Assembly (NCBI RefSeq): GCF_007183175.1
Contig: NZ_AP019807.1
Location: forward strand, 2,152,001 to 2,216,000
Reading direction: 5' to 3'
Source of the DNA: Microbulbifer sp. GL-2
GTDB lineage: Bacteria; Pseudomonadota; Gammaproteobacteria; Pseudomonadales; Cellvibrionaceae
DNA: 64,000 nt
In this document: one piece after another, positions 1 through 8,579 of the stretch
Numbering within the stretch: the stretch's first letter is position 1
Layout: every line of letters begins with the position of its first letter
Made by a program: the position numbers and the translations under genes
Notes under the pieces: model-generated
Database searches by the model: none
What the model was told of the DNA's origin: nothing
Seen by the model: only the letters and a program-made list of their open reading frames with translations

Positions 1-3
1 TCT

Positions 4-1080
4 ATGAAGAAGCGCTGTTGGTTATTAGTGGGAGTGATAGGTATGTCCATTGGTCTGTTCAATAGCTGTGCTACACAGTCTGAGAAGTTTCATAACACGG
101 AAATCGACTACAAGGCCGGGATGGGTAAGATTGTTGATATGCTCGGCGCCTATGTCCGCGCTGAGAGGGCTGCGCCGGTACCGGCAGAGCCACTTCCCCT
201 GCAGTCGATCACAAAGGAAATACTTACCAGCAACGAGACACAACCTACAGTTTACCGTCTGGGGCATTCATCGATATTGATTCAACTTGATGGCGAGTAT
301 GTGCTTACTGACCCCGTATTCAGCGATCGAGCTTCACCGGTGCAGTGGTTGGGGCCAAAGCGCTTCCATCCACTGCCTCTGTCTTTGCAAGACCTGCCCG
401 TATTGAAAACAGTAATCATCAGTCACGATCATTACGATCATCTGGATAAGGCCAGTGTGCGAACCCTGGACAAGAAGGTAGAGCACTTTATTGTACCCAC
501 CGGTGTTGGCAGGCACTTGCAGGACTGGGGAGTTACGAAGGATAAGATCACCGAGCTTGCCTGGTGGCAGTCATTTTCTATTGGCAGCCTGCAGTTTACT
601 GCGACCCCAGCCCAGCACTTTTCCGGACGCGGTCTTACTGACCGCGATAAAACTCTGTGGGCCAGCTGGGTGATTGCCGGGCGCGACGTGCGGATTTTCT
701 TTAGTGGTGATAGTGGCTATTTCGGTGGCTTCCGGGAAATTGGTGAGCGCTTGGGTCCTTTCGATTTAACGCTGATTGAAACCGGGGCCTACAACGATCT
801 TTGGAGCGAGGTGCATATGAAACCGGAGGAGAGTGTGCAGGCCCATTTGGATCTGCGCGGTCGTGCGATGGTGCCCATTCACAACAGCACTTTTGATCTT
901 GCCCTTCACGATTGGTTTGAGCCTCTGGAGCGAGCGCAGTTGGCTGCCGAAGCCCAGGGGGTCACATTACTTACCCCTATTATCGGTGCTCCAGTAAATG
1001 TACACACGCCTGCCCCCACTCAGGCATGGTGGCGGGAGTTTATTAGGCATGGGCAGAGCGAACTGGCCGCTGGGTTGTGA
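4..1080 (+). CDS. MBL-fold metallo-hydrolase, predicted lipoprotein (NAPE-PLD/UlaG-like)
   Basis: This is a 358-residue metallo-beta-lactamase-fold hydrolase, probably zinc-dependent. The N-terminus is a lipoprotein signal: positive MKKR, a hydrophobic stretch and a lipobox ending LFNSC near residue 22, so it is probably membrane-anchored on the periplasmic side. The HxHxDH metal motif is visible as SHDHYDHLD (about residues 139-147). A later metal aspartate sits in FFSGDSGYFGG, and the final histidine in PIHNSTFDLALHDWFEP. The run from the second aspartate to the C-terminus resembles the NAPE-PLD/RomA/UlaG branch, which cleaves phosphodiester or lactone bonds; the substrate here is unknown. 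The ATG lies at the window edge, so the ribosome binding site cannot be judged, but the complete signal sequence supports this start. Confidence 0.85.
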   Translation: MKKRCWLLVGVIGMSIGLFNSCATQSEKFHNTEIDYKAGMGKIVDMLGAYVRAERAAPVPAEPLPLQSITKEILTSNETQPTVYRLGHSSILIQLDGEYVLTDPVFSDRASPVQWLGPKRFHPLPLSLQDLPVLKTVIISHDHYDHLDKASVRTLDKKVEHFIVPTGVGRHLQDWGVTKDKITELAWWQSFSIGSLQFTATPAQHFSGRGLTDRDKTLWASWVIAGRDVRIFFSGDSGYFGGFREIGERLGPFDLTLIETGAYNDLWSEVHMKPEESVQAHLDLRGRAMVPIHNSTFDLALHDWFEPLERAQLAAEAQGVTLLTPIIGAPVNVHTPAPTQAWWREFIRHGQSELAAGL

Positions 1081-1165
1081 TTTATCTAACTTCACACAAT
1101 TGCTTTCCTCGAGCCTGCTGGGCCGGCACTGAGACCGGCCACGGAAGTCTTATCATCGACAGCCC

Positions 1166-1654
1166 TTAGAACTGTTCTCCGGCAGAGTTGACCTCAGCGT
1201 AAACCACACTACTGCCATCCTTGTTTAGTTGCATTACCTGGTAGGGGGTAAAGCGATCACCTACTTCCATACCGGGGCTGCCCAGTGGCATACCGGGTAC
1301 GGCCAGTCCCATGGCACCTTTCGGTGGATTCTTCAGAAAACTGTGGACCAGCTTGGCTGGCACATGCCCTTCGAAAACATAACCTTCCCTGGACACACTA
1401 GTGTGGCAAGACTGGTAACGTGGCTCGATTCCATACTGCTTTTTGATACTGTTGAGATCATCGACATCTTTTGCCACTACATCGAAGCCAGTTTTCTGGG
1501 CGTGATCTACCCAGAGTTTACAGCAGCCACAGGTGGCTGATTTATAGGTGGTCAGGCTGGGGCTTTGCGCCGGCACTTCGGTTGGATCGGCACAGGCGCT
1601 CAGGGCCAGGGAAGTAAAAACAATGGCGATAGCAGCCAGGAACGTGCGGTACAT
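1166..1654 (-). CDS. DUF411 family metal-binding lipoprotein
   Basis: This 162-residue protein carries a lipoprotein signal with lipobox LSAC. A DUF411 domain follows, recognisable from YKSATCGCCKLWVDH near its start, from CHTSVSREGYVFEGHVPA, and from the GLAVPGMPLGSPGME stretch. The family is associated with copper or other metal handling in the periplasm; the CGCC motif and the Cys/His pair are likely ligands. A longer reading frame exists upstream, but the start at 1654 is preferred because AAGGAGAT lies just upstream and the lipoprotein signal begins there. The neighbouring gene encodes another small Cys-rich exported protein, and a cupredoxin lies nearby, which suggests a copper-related neighbourhood. 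Its exact role is not known. Confidence 0.85.
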   Translation of the reverse strand: MYRTFLAAIAIVFTSLALSACADPTEVPAQSPSLTTYKSATCGCCKLWVDHAQKTGFDVVAKDVDDLNSIKKQYGIEPRYQSCHTSVSREGYVFEGHVPAKLVHSFLKNPPKGAMGLAVPGMPLGSPGMEVGDRFTPYQVMQLNKDGSSVVYAEVNSAGEQF

Positions 1655-1797
1655 GAAATATCTCCTTTTCGTAGAAATCGGTAACGCCCGGTGTGAGAAA
1701 TACACTGGGCGTTTGGCGCTCCGAAGGGTCTTCGGGCGCGAAAAAATGTTTGTGGTTATTGATCTAGTCGGGAAAGCGCAGGGGTACTTGCTACGAC

Positions 1798-2148
1798 TCA
1801 GGAGGTAATAGGAGGACGTAACTCGGTATCTGGTTCCGGGGGGGAGTTGAATCGCAAATAGGTTGTATTACGCGGGCCCTGACGAAAAAAAGCGGGCTTG
1901 CTATCGGATAGGGCCGCGAGGCTATTGCTGAGCCCCGGGCAGCAGCTGCACTCAATACCGCAATCGCCGGCATGCTCGCTGCTGCAATCGGTAGGCTTAT
2001 CTGTGGAACAGTGATTCTGTTCACTGGATTCTGCGTTCATTAGGGCCGGTGCCATTTCACCAGGCTCACTACAAGGTACCGCCGAAGCCAGGCCGGCAAA
2101 GGTGAGCAGTAGTATCAGTAGCAGTGAGCGGAAGAATCCGGGATGCAT
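1798..2148 (-). CDS. small Cys-rich exported protein, possibly copper-related
   Basis: A 116-residue protein with a clear Sec signal peptide (MHPGFFRSLLLILLLTFAGLASA). The mature part is rich in cysteine and histidine: CSEPGEM, NHCSTDKPTDCSSEHAGDCGIECSCCPG. It ends in a proline-rich tail, SPPEPDTELRPPI. This arrangement resembles small periplasmic proteins found beside copper-homeostasis genes (DUF2946-like tails end similarly), but I cannot assign a family with certainty. An AGG-containing element precedes the ATG. It sits about 140 bases upstream of the DUF411 gene in the same orientation, so they may be co-transcribed. Metal binding through the Cys clusters is inference. Confidence 0.6.
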   Translation of the reverse strand: MHPGFFRSLLLILLLTFAGLASAVPCSEPGEMAPALMNAESSEQNHCSTDKPTDCSSEHAGDCGIECSCCPGLSNSLAALSDSKPAFFRQGPRNTTYLRFNSPPEPDTELRPPITS

Positions 2149-2238
2149 GGCTATTGCCTAAAGAAGTACAGGGACCAGTGTATGAGTTGGCAGATAGAGG
2201 TGCAAATGCAGTGGTGTTTTAGATATGGAGGAGAGGCT

Positions 2239-2267
2239 GTGTGGCGGCGCTACGGGTACCGCCACAC
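2239..2267 (-). terminator. inverted repeat after the MBL gene, possible terminator
   Basis: A 9-bp perfect stem (GTGTGGCGG pairing with CCGCCACAC, 11-base loop) lies about 14 bases past the stop of the leftward MBL gene. There is no U-tract, so Rho-independent termination is uncertain. Confidence 0.35.
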
Positions 2268-2280
2268 ATCAGTTTCGGGT

Positions 2281-3078
2281 TCAGGATTTGCCAAGGGGCA
2301 GGCAAAAATCCTGATGGCGCAATAGGTCCGGGCCACATTCCAACCTTTCCAGCCAGCCCAGGAATCGCTCCTTGGTTTCGTCTGCAGCAAAGTAGCCACC
2401 GTGCTGGGGTACGATCATTGAAGGGTTCAATTCACGGACCATTTTGACCCAAAGTCGGCAGGCCCAGTTGCCGCCCATATAACGCCGATGGAAGCCCTCC
2501 ATTGACGGGATATGTGTGTCGAAATCTGTAACTTCACCTTCTTCACCTCCGAGGGAGGCACCGATATCCCCGGAAAATAGAATGCGGCTGACCGGATCGT
2601 AAAAGCTGAAGTTGCCACAGGAGTGCAGGAAGTGGGCGGGTAGGGCCCAGATCTCACTATCGGCAAAAGGCAGGACTTCGCCCTTGTCGTCCAGTGGCAC
2701 TATGCGGTCCTGCCATTTCTCACTGCCTGCACGCGAGGCGACGAAGCCGGATACCAGGTGTGGCAAAAAGCGTGACCAGAGCTTCGACACTGCCACCTTG
2801 CAGCGGGAATGTAACATCCAGCGCGGTAGCGAGGCGATAATGTCCGGGTCCTGGTGCGAAGCCAGAATATATTCCAGGTCGCTCAGGTTCAGGTGGCGGC
2901 TGAGTTCGATGGTCAGGGGCGTATAGGTCAGGTCGCCGCCGGGATCGATGAGTGCCCCCTTGGTACCGCGGCGAATCACAAACTGGTTGGCCTGTACGCC
3001 ATCACTGCCGTTCTGCTCATTGACCAGATCGCAAAAACGCGCAACCAGGTGGTGGCCTTGTTCAAATAGGATGTCCAC
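2281..3078 (-). CDS. MBL-fold protein of the ODP (diiron flavoprotein-like) type
   Basis: This 265-residue metallo-beta-lactamase-fold protein resembles the oxygen-binding diiron (ODP) domain of flavodiiron proteins but has no flavodoxin domain. The usual first metal motif appears as SHQDPDI (about residues 94-100), that is HxDxD. Further candidate ligands are the histidine in LPAHFLHSCGNF, the aspartate in ILFSGDIGASLGG, and the histidine in MIVPQHGGYF. Stand-alone ODP proteins are thought to sense or reduce O2 or NO through a diiron site; that function here is inference. The start is GTG, supported by AGGGGA eight bases upstream. Only 13 bases separate it from the upstream pseudoazurin gene, so both are probably transcribed from the FNR-boxed promoter, consistent with a low-oxygen role. 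Confidence 0.8.
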   Translation of the reverse strand: MDILFEQGHHLVARFCDLVNEQNGSDGVQANQFVIRRGTKGALIDPGGDLTYTPLTIELSRHLNLSDLEYILASHQDPDIIASLPRWMLHSRCKVAVSKLWSRFLPHLVSGFVASRAGSEKWQDRIVPLDDKGEVLPFADSEIWALPAHFLHSCGNFSFYDPVSRILFSGDIGASLGGEEGEVTDFDTHIPSMEGFHRRYMGGNWACRLWVKMVRELNPSMIVPQHGGYFAADETKERFLGWLERLECGPDLLRHQDFCLPLGKS

Positions 3079-3091
3079 GCCGCGGTTCCCC

Positions 3092-3535
3092 TTATTTCAC
3101 CAAACCGAGGTACTGTTGCAGTCGCTCCTTGTTTACAGCAATACGGTCATTCATTCCTTCGGCATGTTTCTTGGCATCTTTTAGGTTGCTGGCTTCACCC
3201 ACCTGGATCACCCCTACCATACCCAGCGGAAGGTGCGGGTCGCACTGGTACAGGTAAACGCCTTCCTTATTCAGGGTTACAGTGATTTTTTCACCCATGC
3301 TGCCGTTCCAGGTGGCGCCTTCGGCCGGGGAAAGCACCGAGTGGGTATTGTGGGCCATATCGGTTGGCAGGAAAGTCACGGTGTCGCCTGCAGCAACATT
3401 GAGGAAACCGGGTTCGAAGGTCATCATGCCGTCCTTACCTTGGTTCAACATCTTAACTTCGTGGTCTGCGGCCAAGGCGGAGGTCGAGGCCATGGCGAGC
3501 GCCAAAATCGCGCCGCGAAGAGAAATAGACGACAT
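3092..3535 (-). CDS. pseudoazurin (blue copper electron carrier)
   Basis: A 147-residue periplasmic type I copper protein with signal peptide MSSISLRGAILALAMASTSALA. The four copper ligands can be read: His in DMAHNTHS, Cys and His in YQCDPHLPLGM, and the axial Met in the same stretch. The pattern and length match pseudoazurin, which passes electrons to nitrite or nitrous oxide reductases and other periplasmic acceptors. AGGAAG lies upstream of the ATG. A perfect FNR-type box sits 99 bases upstream with a plausible -10 (GATAAT on the minus strand, 3609-3614), so anaerobic induction is likely. No denitrification reductase is present in this window, so its redox partner is unknown. The downstream MBL/ODP gene is almost certainly in the same transcript. 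Confidence 0.93.
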   Translation of the reverse strand: MSSISLRGAILALAMASTSALAADHEVKMLNQGKDGMMTFEPGFLNVAAGDTVTFLPTDMAHNTHSVLSPAEGATWNGSMGEKITVTLNKEGVYLYQCDPHLPLGMVGVIQVGEASNLKDAKKHAEGMNDRIAVNKERLQQYLGLVK

Positions 3536-3633
3536 GCTTACTTCCTGTTTGATGATTAGTCGGTGTAATTGAATACCTCCCCATTAGTGGGTACAGGCCG
3601 CGGCGGATATTATCTCGGTGGAAACATGGCGAA

Positions 3634-3647
3634 TTGATCTAGATCAA
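3634..3647 (-). promoter_or_regulatory. FNR/ANR box upstream of pseudoazurin
   Basis: TTGATCTAGATCAA is a perfect match to the FNR/ANR consensus TTGAT-N4-ATCAA. Its centre lies about 29 bases from a candidate -10 (GATAAT, minus strand), close to the geometry of a class II activated promoter. Confidence 0.88.
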
Positions 3648-3758
3648 TCGCACAGATGGCATAGATTGAGGAAAAGGGTGCCATCAAAAAGGAGTAGTGC
3701 AGGTGAGTCATTCTTGACCGCTAAGCGCTGCCCGTTGCCGCCTGATTGGAGGTAAACT

Positions 3759-5192
3759 GTGCGCCAATTAATTCGGACAACTGTTCTGGAGATGACCTTG
3801 GCTGCGAAACGCAAAATTGCCTACGTGTGTAATGAATGTGGTGCCGACTACACCAAGTGGGCGGGGCAGTGCAGTGCATGTGGCACCTGGAATAGCCTAT
3901 CGGAGGTACGTCTGGGTTCCGAGCACAAGGATAGTCGTGCGGCCAATTTCACCGATTCGCAGAGCGGATATGCTGGCGCTGCTGGTGCTGGCAAGGTACA
4001 GAAACTTTCTGAAATTGACCTGAGTGAATTGCCACGTATTCCCACCACCGCTTCCGAGTTGGATCGGGTTTTGGGTGGTGGCCTGGTACCGGGCTCGGTG
4101 GTGCTCATCGGCGGTCATCCGGGTGCCGGTAAATCCACAGTGCTATTGCAGACTCTGTGCCATCTGGCCACCTCGATGCCAGCGCTGTACATCACCGGGG
4201 AGGAATCCCTGCAGCAGGTGGCTATGCGGGCCAAGCGTCTTGGATTGCCTACAGACTCCCTGCAACTGCTCAGTGAAACCGAAGTAGAGCGTATCTGCCT
4301 GGCGGCCAAGGAAGTGAGTCCGCGGGTGATGGTGGTGGACTCCATCCAGGTGATGCACATGAGTGATGTGCAGTCTGCACCGGGTTCTGTTGCTCAGGTG
4401 CGTGAGAGCGCGGCGTACCTGACCCGCTTCGCCAAGCAAACCGGCACTGCCCTAATTTTGGTGGGCCATGTAACCAAAGATGGCAGTCTTGCCGGGCCCA
4501 AGGTGCTGGAGCATATTATTGATTGCTCCATTTTACTTGAAGGCACCCACGACTCCCGTTTCCGCACTTTGCGCGCGCACAAGAATCGCTTCGGTGCGGT
4601 TAACGAGCTGGGGGTGTTTGCCATGACAGAGCAGGGGCTAAAAGAAGTGTCCAATCCCTCTGCAATTTTCCTGCAACGCGCTGAGGAAATTGCCTCAGGT
4701 TCAGTAGTGACTTCCGTATGGGAGGGCACTCGCCCGTTGCTGGTCGAATTACAGGCGCTGGTAGATGACAGCAGCCTGGGTAATCCACGCCGGGTGGCGG
4801 TGGGGCTCGACCAGAACCGTCTGAATATGTTGCTGGCGGTGTTGCATCGCCACGGTGGTGTGCTCGTGGGCGATCAGGATGTATTTATCAATGTGGTTGG
4901 TGGGGTCAAGGTAATGGAGACCAGTGCCGACCTGACCCTGTTGCTGGCTGTGGTTTCCAGCTTCCGCAACCGCGTTCTACCGCGGGATTTAGTGGTATTT
5001 GGTGAAGTGGGTTTGTCCGGTGAGATCCGTCCGGTGCCCTCAGGCCAGGAGCGTTTGCGCGAGGCAGCCAAGCATGGCTTCCGCAAGGCAATAGTACCCG
5101 CTGCTAACCGCCTAAAAAATGATATCGAGGGGATGGAGATGCACTCGGTAAAAACTCTGGCAGAGGCCCTTGCCGTTATTGATATGAGCTGA
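3759..5192 (+). CDS. radA: DNA repair protein RadA
   Basis: RadA is a RecA-like ATPase that promotes branch migration during recombinational repair. The 477-residue product shows the family order: an N-terminal C4 zinc finger (CNECG and CSACG), a RecA-like core with Walker A GGHPGAGKST, the RadA-specific HKNRFG motif, and a C-terminal Lon-like domain (FGEVGLSGEIRPV). The GTG at 3759 is chosen because GGAGG lies six bases upstream. The alternative ATG at 3792 gives the more usual N-terminus (MTLAAKRKIAYVC) but has its purine run too close to the codon. The gene stands alone between leftward neighbours. Confidence 0.96.
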   Translation: MRQLIRTTVLEMTLAAKRKIAYVCNECGADYTKWAGQCSACGTWNSLSEVRLGSEHKDSRAANFTDSQSGYAGAAGAGKVQKLSEIDLSELPRIPTTASELDRVLGGGLVPGSVVLIGGHPGAGKSTVLLQTLCHLATSMPALYITGEESLQQVAMRAKRLGLPTDSLQLLSETEVERICLAAKEVSPRVMVVDSIQVMHMSDVQSAPGSVAQVRESAAYLTRFAKQTGTALILVGHVTKDGSLAGPKVLEHIIDCSILLEGTHDSRFRTLRAHKNRFGAVNELGVFAMTEQGLKEVSNPSAIFLQRAEEIASGSVVTSVWEGTRPLLVELQALVDDSSLGNPRRVAVGLDQNRLNMLLAVLHRHGGVLVGDQDVFINVVGGVKVMETSADLTLLLAVVSSFRNRVLPRDLVVFGEVGLSGEIRPVPSGQERLREAAKHGFRKAIVPAANRLKNDIEGMEMHSVKTLAEALAVIDMS

Positions 5193-5229
5193 AGTGTGGT
5201 TTTTCAGTAAAATATCATTGTTTTTTTGA

Positions 5230-5262
5230 GGAGAAATGGCCGTTTCCAACGGTGTTTCTCCC
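5230..5262. repeat. inverted repeat downstream of radA
   Basis: GGAGAAA and TTTCTCC enclose a second pairing CCGTT/AACGG. It forms a bulged hairpin between the convergent ends of radA and the YHYH gene. It has no U-tract on the correct side, so it is only a possible terminator. Confidence 0.35.
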
Positions 5263-5326
5263 GCTGCCAGTGATGCCTGAAAACATTCGCATTGAAATTT
5301 GTTGTTTAAATAAATTTTTAGCTGTG

Positions 5327-6427
5327 TCAGCCGAAGCCCCTTCTCATCTCTCTTTTGAGAGGTGTTTTCTGTAGGCCCCGACGAAAATCCTCCGAGGGCG
5401 TACCCTTATAGCAGCGTGGAATAATCGGCCACTCCTCAGTCAGAAAGTAAGCGTAGGTGCCTTCGGGAAAATCAGGGGTATGCACGAAGCGGCCGTTGCA
5501 TTCATCAAGGGATCCAGAACCTTTCACGTATTCGTAGTCTGCTACGAAAGTGCCATCATAGTAGCCGCCTGGCTGCTTGCTGCCGGTAGAGCGCGGCCCG
5601 GCTTTTACCCGATAACTAGATCGCATTTTTACGATTCCGGATTCGCTACTTTGGCTATCCAGAAAACCGTAAAGAGCATAAATCGGGAAGCCATCTGCAG
5701 CCCAACCAATTAGTGGCGAGTGACGTTGTGGTGTCACTTGCAAGCGCGCCAAAAGCCCGGTCGGCAGGCCGTGGTAGTGGTAGGCACCGTTAGGTTGTAC
5801 ATGGGCAAAATTATCATCCACGCCCAGGGGAATGGCACCTGATAGGGCTTCATAGCGCCAAAGGCCGCGAATACCCAAATACCATTCTGCTGCACTGGGA
5901 TCAAAAGGTACGCCGTTGATGCCAACACCGAAATTCTGCAAAGTTACCGGGGAGCTTGTTCCTGTAATTTGGGGGGTGGCTGGAACTCTGTATTTATAGC
6001 GTTGGGTTTCAATTCTGTGCGGGTTACCAGGATTGGGGAAAGTGCCGGTTTTGTGTGCTGAAATGCCGTTGGCTTCAATGATTCTCCAGGGGCCTTGTAC
6101 AGATATTTCCACCACACTAGAGGCGATGGGTGTGCGAGTTGCAGGGACGGTGTTTTGCAACCCGTTGGACTGAAGTACTCGGTGTTTGCGTGCAGGAGGT
6201 CTGACTACAATGCGGTCCTGGGAAGTTGCTCGGGCGATATCCAGTCTTTCCGGTAGGCAGGTGAGTGCCTGTGACCCTGTTAAATTAAAACACAGGCCGA
6301 TGTTATGTCCGAAAGTACAATTGGCACCGGAGGTAAGGTCTTGGCAGGCTCCAGTAGCTGTTTCTGGTAAATGACCCAGAGCTGCCGGAGTAACACAGAC
6401 AAGACCTAGTAATAACCACTTTTTCAT
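5327..6427 (-). CDS. secreted YHYH-domain protein
   Basis: A 366-residue exported protein with signal peptide MKKWLLLGLVCVTPAALG. The diagnostic YHYH motif is present as NGAYHYHGLPTG, followed by PLIGWAADGFPIYALYG, DGTFVADYEYVKGSGSLDECNGRF and TYAYFLTEEWPIIPRCYKG. This identifies the YHYH family (PF14240), secreted proteins of unknown biochemical function. The reading frame extends 70 codons further upstream, but that part looks non-coding, so the ATG at the signal peptide is used; its ribosome binding site is weak. The small exported protein just upstream has the same orientation, and the two are probably one unit. Confidence 0.85.
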   Translation of the reverse strand: MKKWLLLGLVCVTPAALGHLPETATGACQDLTSGANCTFGHNIGLCFNLTGSQALTCLPERLDIARATSQDRIVVRPPARKHRVLQSNGLQNTVPATRTPIASSVVEISVQGPWRIIEANGISAHKTGTFPNPGNPHRIETQRYKYRVPATPQITGTSSPVTLQNFGVGINGVPFDPSAAEWYLGIRGLWRYEALSGAIPLGVDDNFAHVQPNGAYHYHGLPTGLLARLQVTPQRHSPLIGWAADGFPIYALYGFLDSQSSESGIVKMRSSYRVKAGPRSTGSKQPGGYYDGTFVADYEYVKGSGSLDECNGRFVHTPDFPEGTYAYFLTEEWPIIPRCYKGTPSEDFRRGLQKTPLKREMRRGFG

Positions 6428-6467
6428 ATGACAACCCAAAATTGCGTGCCCCTGACAGACTATAAAT

Positions 6468-6722
6468 TTATTCGGGACTTTCTTCTTTATCTCTGAGCGG
6501 TCTGCGGCCTTCCACTTTTGCCGGCACGCAGACCAATTGCTCCTCCCTTGGAGGTATTCGGCAAGTGCCCTCCAAGGTGCCATGCGGAGTTTCAACTGCA
6601 CAGCCACGCCCTTCCGATATACCGTTGCATGCATCAAAGGCCTCCTGGGGCGGTTTGTGCGGCTGTGCCACAGCTGTAGAAATAAGGGTCAGCAGGGCGA
6701 TGGGAACCAGAACTTTATTCAC
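6468..6722 (-). CDS. small exported protein upstream of the YHYH gene
   Basis: An 84-residue protein with a Sec signal (VNKVLVPIALLTLISTAVAQ, initiated at GTG). Its mature part shows a repeating Cys pattern: DACNGISEGRGCAVETPHGTLEGTCR, then EEQLVCVP, giving four cysteines that could form two disulfides. Small proteins of this pattern occur beside YHYH genes, but no function is known to me. The GTG at 6722 is chosen because AAGGAAAA precedes it and the signal peptide starts there; 30 extra upstream codons are open but unlikely to be used. It lies 40 bases before the YHYH coding start. Confidence 0.7.
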   Translation of the reverse strand: MNKVLVPIALLTLISTAVAQPHKPPQEAFDACNGISEGRGCAVETPHGTLEGTCRIPPREEQLVCVPAKVEGRRPLRDKEESPE

Positions 6723-7337
6723 CGTATTTTCCTTTTGTTGGTTGCGATGCGACCGCGGTATTAGCAGGATAGTCTTATAGCTGTGATAGGACACTTTCTG
6801 CAATAGGGGCATTATTTAATCAACCGTTGAAAGTCAACATAATTTAGGAATGCGCAAGGAATGTGGAAATTTTGTAAAGAAATGTGGATGAAAGTGAGGT
6901 GGCTAGAGCCCTGAAGAACCAAGCACTTACTAAAAAGGAAAAACTCTTCGCTCGGTACGGTATGGGGCATAGTTGGCAAGTTGACCCTGAATGCAGTTTA
7001 TCCTGTCTCTTCTAATGTGCGAATTAACCTGCGCGGACAAGTATGCTTTACAGGTGCTACTGTGAAGTAGCGGGCTCTTATACTATGGGTTCTGATTTCT
7101 ATCCAGGGGTGCAGGTTAGCCTATAGAGAGAGCTTCTTAGGTTAGATAATTTGTTGGGGTGATTTCACTTCTTTCCTTTCTATTCCTCCTAGATATACCC
7201 TTGTTGGATATAAATGATAAATTTAATGGCCACACCTGATATTTGTATTGGCGGCTATTCTTAAAAATATTTGGCATGAGCTATTACTATTGCAGTTACT
7301 CTTGTTGTAGCTACCCGGTTCTCAATGGTTGAAAGGT
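6723..7337. other. intergenic region, no gene recognised
   Basis: About 600 bases between the small exported protein and the broken hydrolase. Apart from the ribosome binding site of the leftward gene I see no convincing ORF, RNA gene or repeat. Confidence 0.5.
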
Positions 7338-8153
7338 ATGGCGATATTTAGTTGCAATGGCGTGGACATAATCTATGAAGTTCGGGGAAGTGGCCCACGT
7401 TTGGTATTTCACCCCGGAACCCTTAGTGACCTCAGAGTTCCCCCGACTATTTTTGACTCCCCATTGGCGAAACACTTTGAGATACTGAGCTTTGACCCAC
7501 GTGGTATTGGACAGTCTAATTCCCCTGATGCCTCTCCAGAGATGTCCGACTATGCCGATGACCTTCAGCGACTGCTAATACATCTTGGCTGGCAGAGTGC
7601 TCTTTTTATTGGAGAATCTTTTGGCGGAATGGTTTTACAGGAGTTTGCCCTGCGATATCCGCAACTGGTGCAAAAGCTTGTGTTGGTGGTGACTAGTTCT
7701 GGTGGAATTGGTGGAGCGTCATTTCCTCTTCATGAATATGACATCGAATCTATGACCACTAATGAAAAAGTAGATTTTTGGATCTGCTCGGGCGATCGGC
7801 GTATGTCAAGCCCTGATGATATACATACATTGCCAGAGCTCTATATCCCATTAAGTAATTATTACAGTAAAGTTTGTGAAATTTCAGAAAATAAAAATGA
7901 AGGTGCTTTGTGTCGTCTACGACAGCTCAAGGCGAGAATGGGGCATGATACTTATGAGCGTTTGCCGGGGTTAAATAGGGAAACGCTAATTTGCGGAGGA
8001 CGCTACGACAATATTGCTCCTTTCTAAAATCAGCGGGCACTGTATCAGCAGATATCCAATGCTCGGCTGGGGATTTTTGATGGCGGCCATAATTTGCTGT
8101 GGCAAGATACTCTTGCCTGGGATTTCATTTTGGATTTTTTGACTCAGGGCTAA
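7338..8153 (+). pseudogene. alpha/beta hydrolase interrupted by an in-frame stop
   Basis: An alpha/beta-hydrolase-fold gene read from ATG at 7338 shows the oxyanion region (RGSGPRLVFHPG), DPRGIGQS, the nucleophile elbow GESFGG, and the C-terminal ICGGRYDNIAPF that precedes the acid/histidine segment. A TAA at 8025-8027 ends it there. The same frame then continues without further interruption as NQRALYQQISNARLGIFDGGHNLLW and on to a stop at 8151-8153, which restores the catalytic histidine (GGHN). A single change of GAA to TAA would explain this. As read, the product is about 229 residues without its catalytic histidine and is almost certainly inactive. The start is uncertain: a TTG nine bases earlier is possible and neither has a good ribosome binding site. 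Confidence 0.8.
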
Positions 8154-8579
8154 GAATTATATTTTTTAATAAGGTGTACCATTTTCTATATTCTTAATTA
8201 TTGCAGGTTCTCTTGAAAGTACTGGACAACAAGACAAAGGTTTTTACCTTAGTAGCGTATGCTGAGCGGCAAGGTGGTTGTTGATAATTCGGCGCTCGAA
8301 GAAGTGCAGTATAGTGATCTTATATGCCGTTGATTTGATATGTTGGTGGTGGCAGGGGTAAAGCCACATTAGCTATGAGCATAGGCGATAAGATTTAGTT
8401 TCTGGCTATTCTTTAAGTGTTACCAGTTTTATTTAGTATTTGGGGGTAAGTGAAAAAAATGGCGGGCTGATTATATGCCGCTCTGCAGTTTTACCCTGGC
8501 CTGGACACCTGTAAGGTGTCGGTTCGTTAGGATTGACCGGGCAGAGGGGTTGCCTTGTCAATCCTATTCGAGAGTGCTA
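8154..8579. other. intergenic region with one short hairpin
   Basis: No gene recognised. A perfect 7-bp hairpin (GACACCT/AGGTGTC, 3-base loop) at 8504-8520 lies beyond the end of the leftward AraC-type gene; it lacks a U-tract. Confidence 0.4.
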
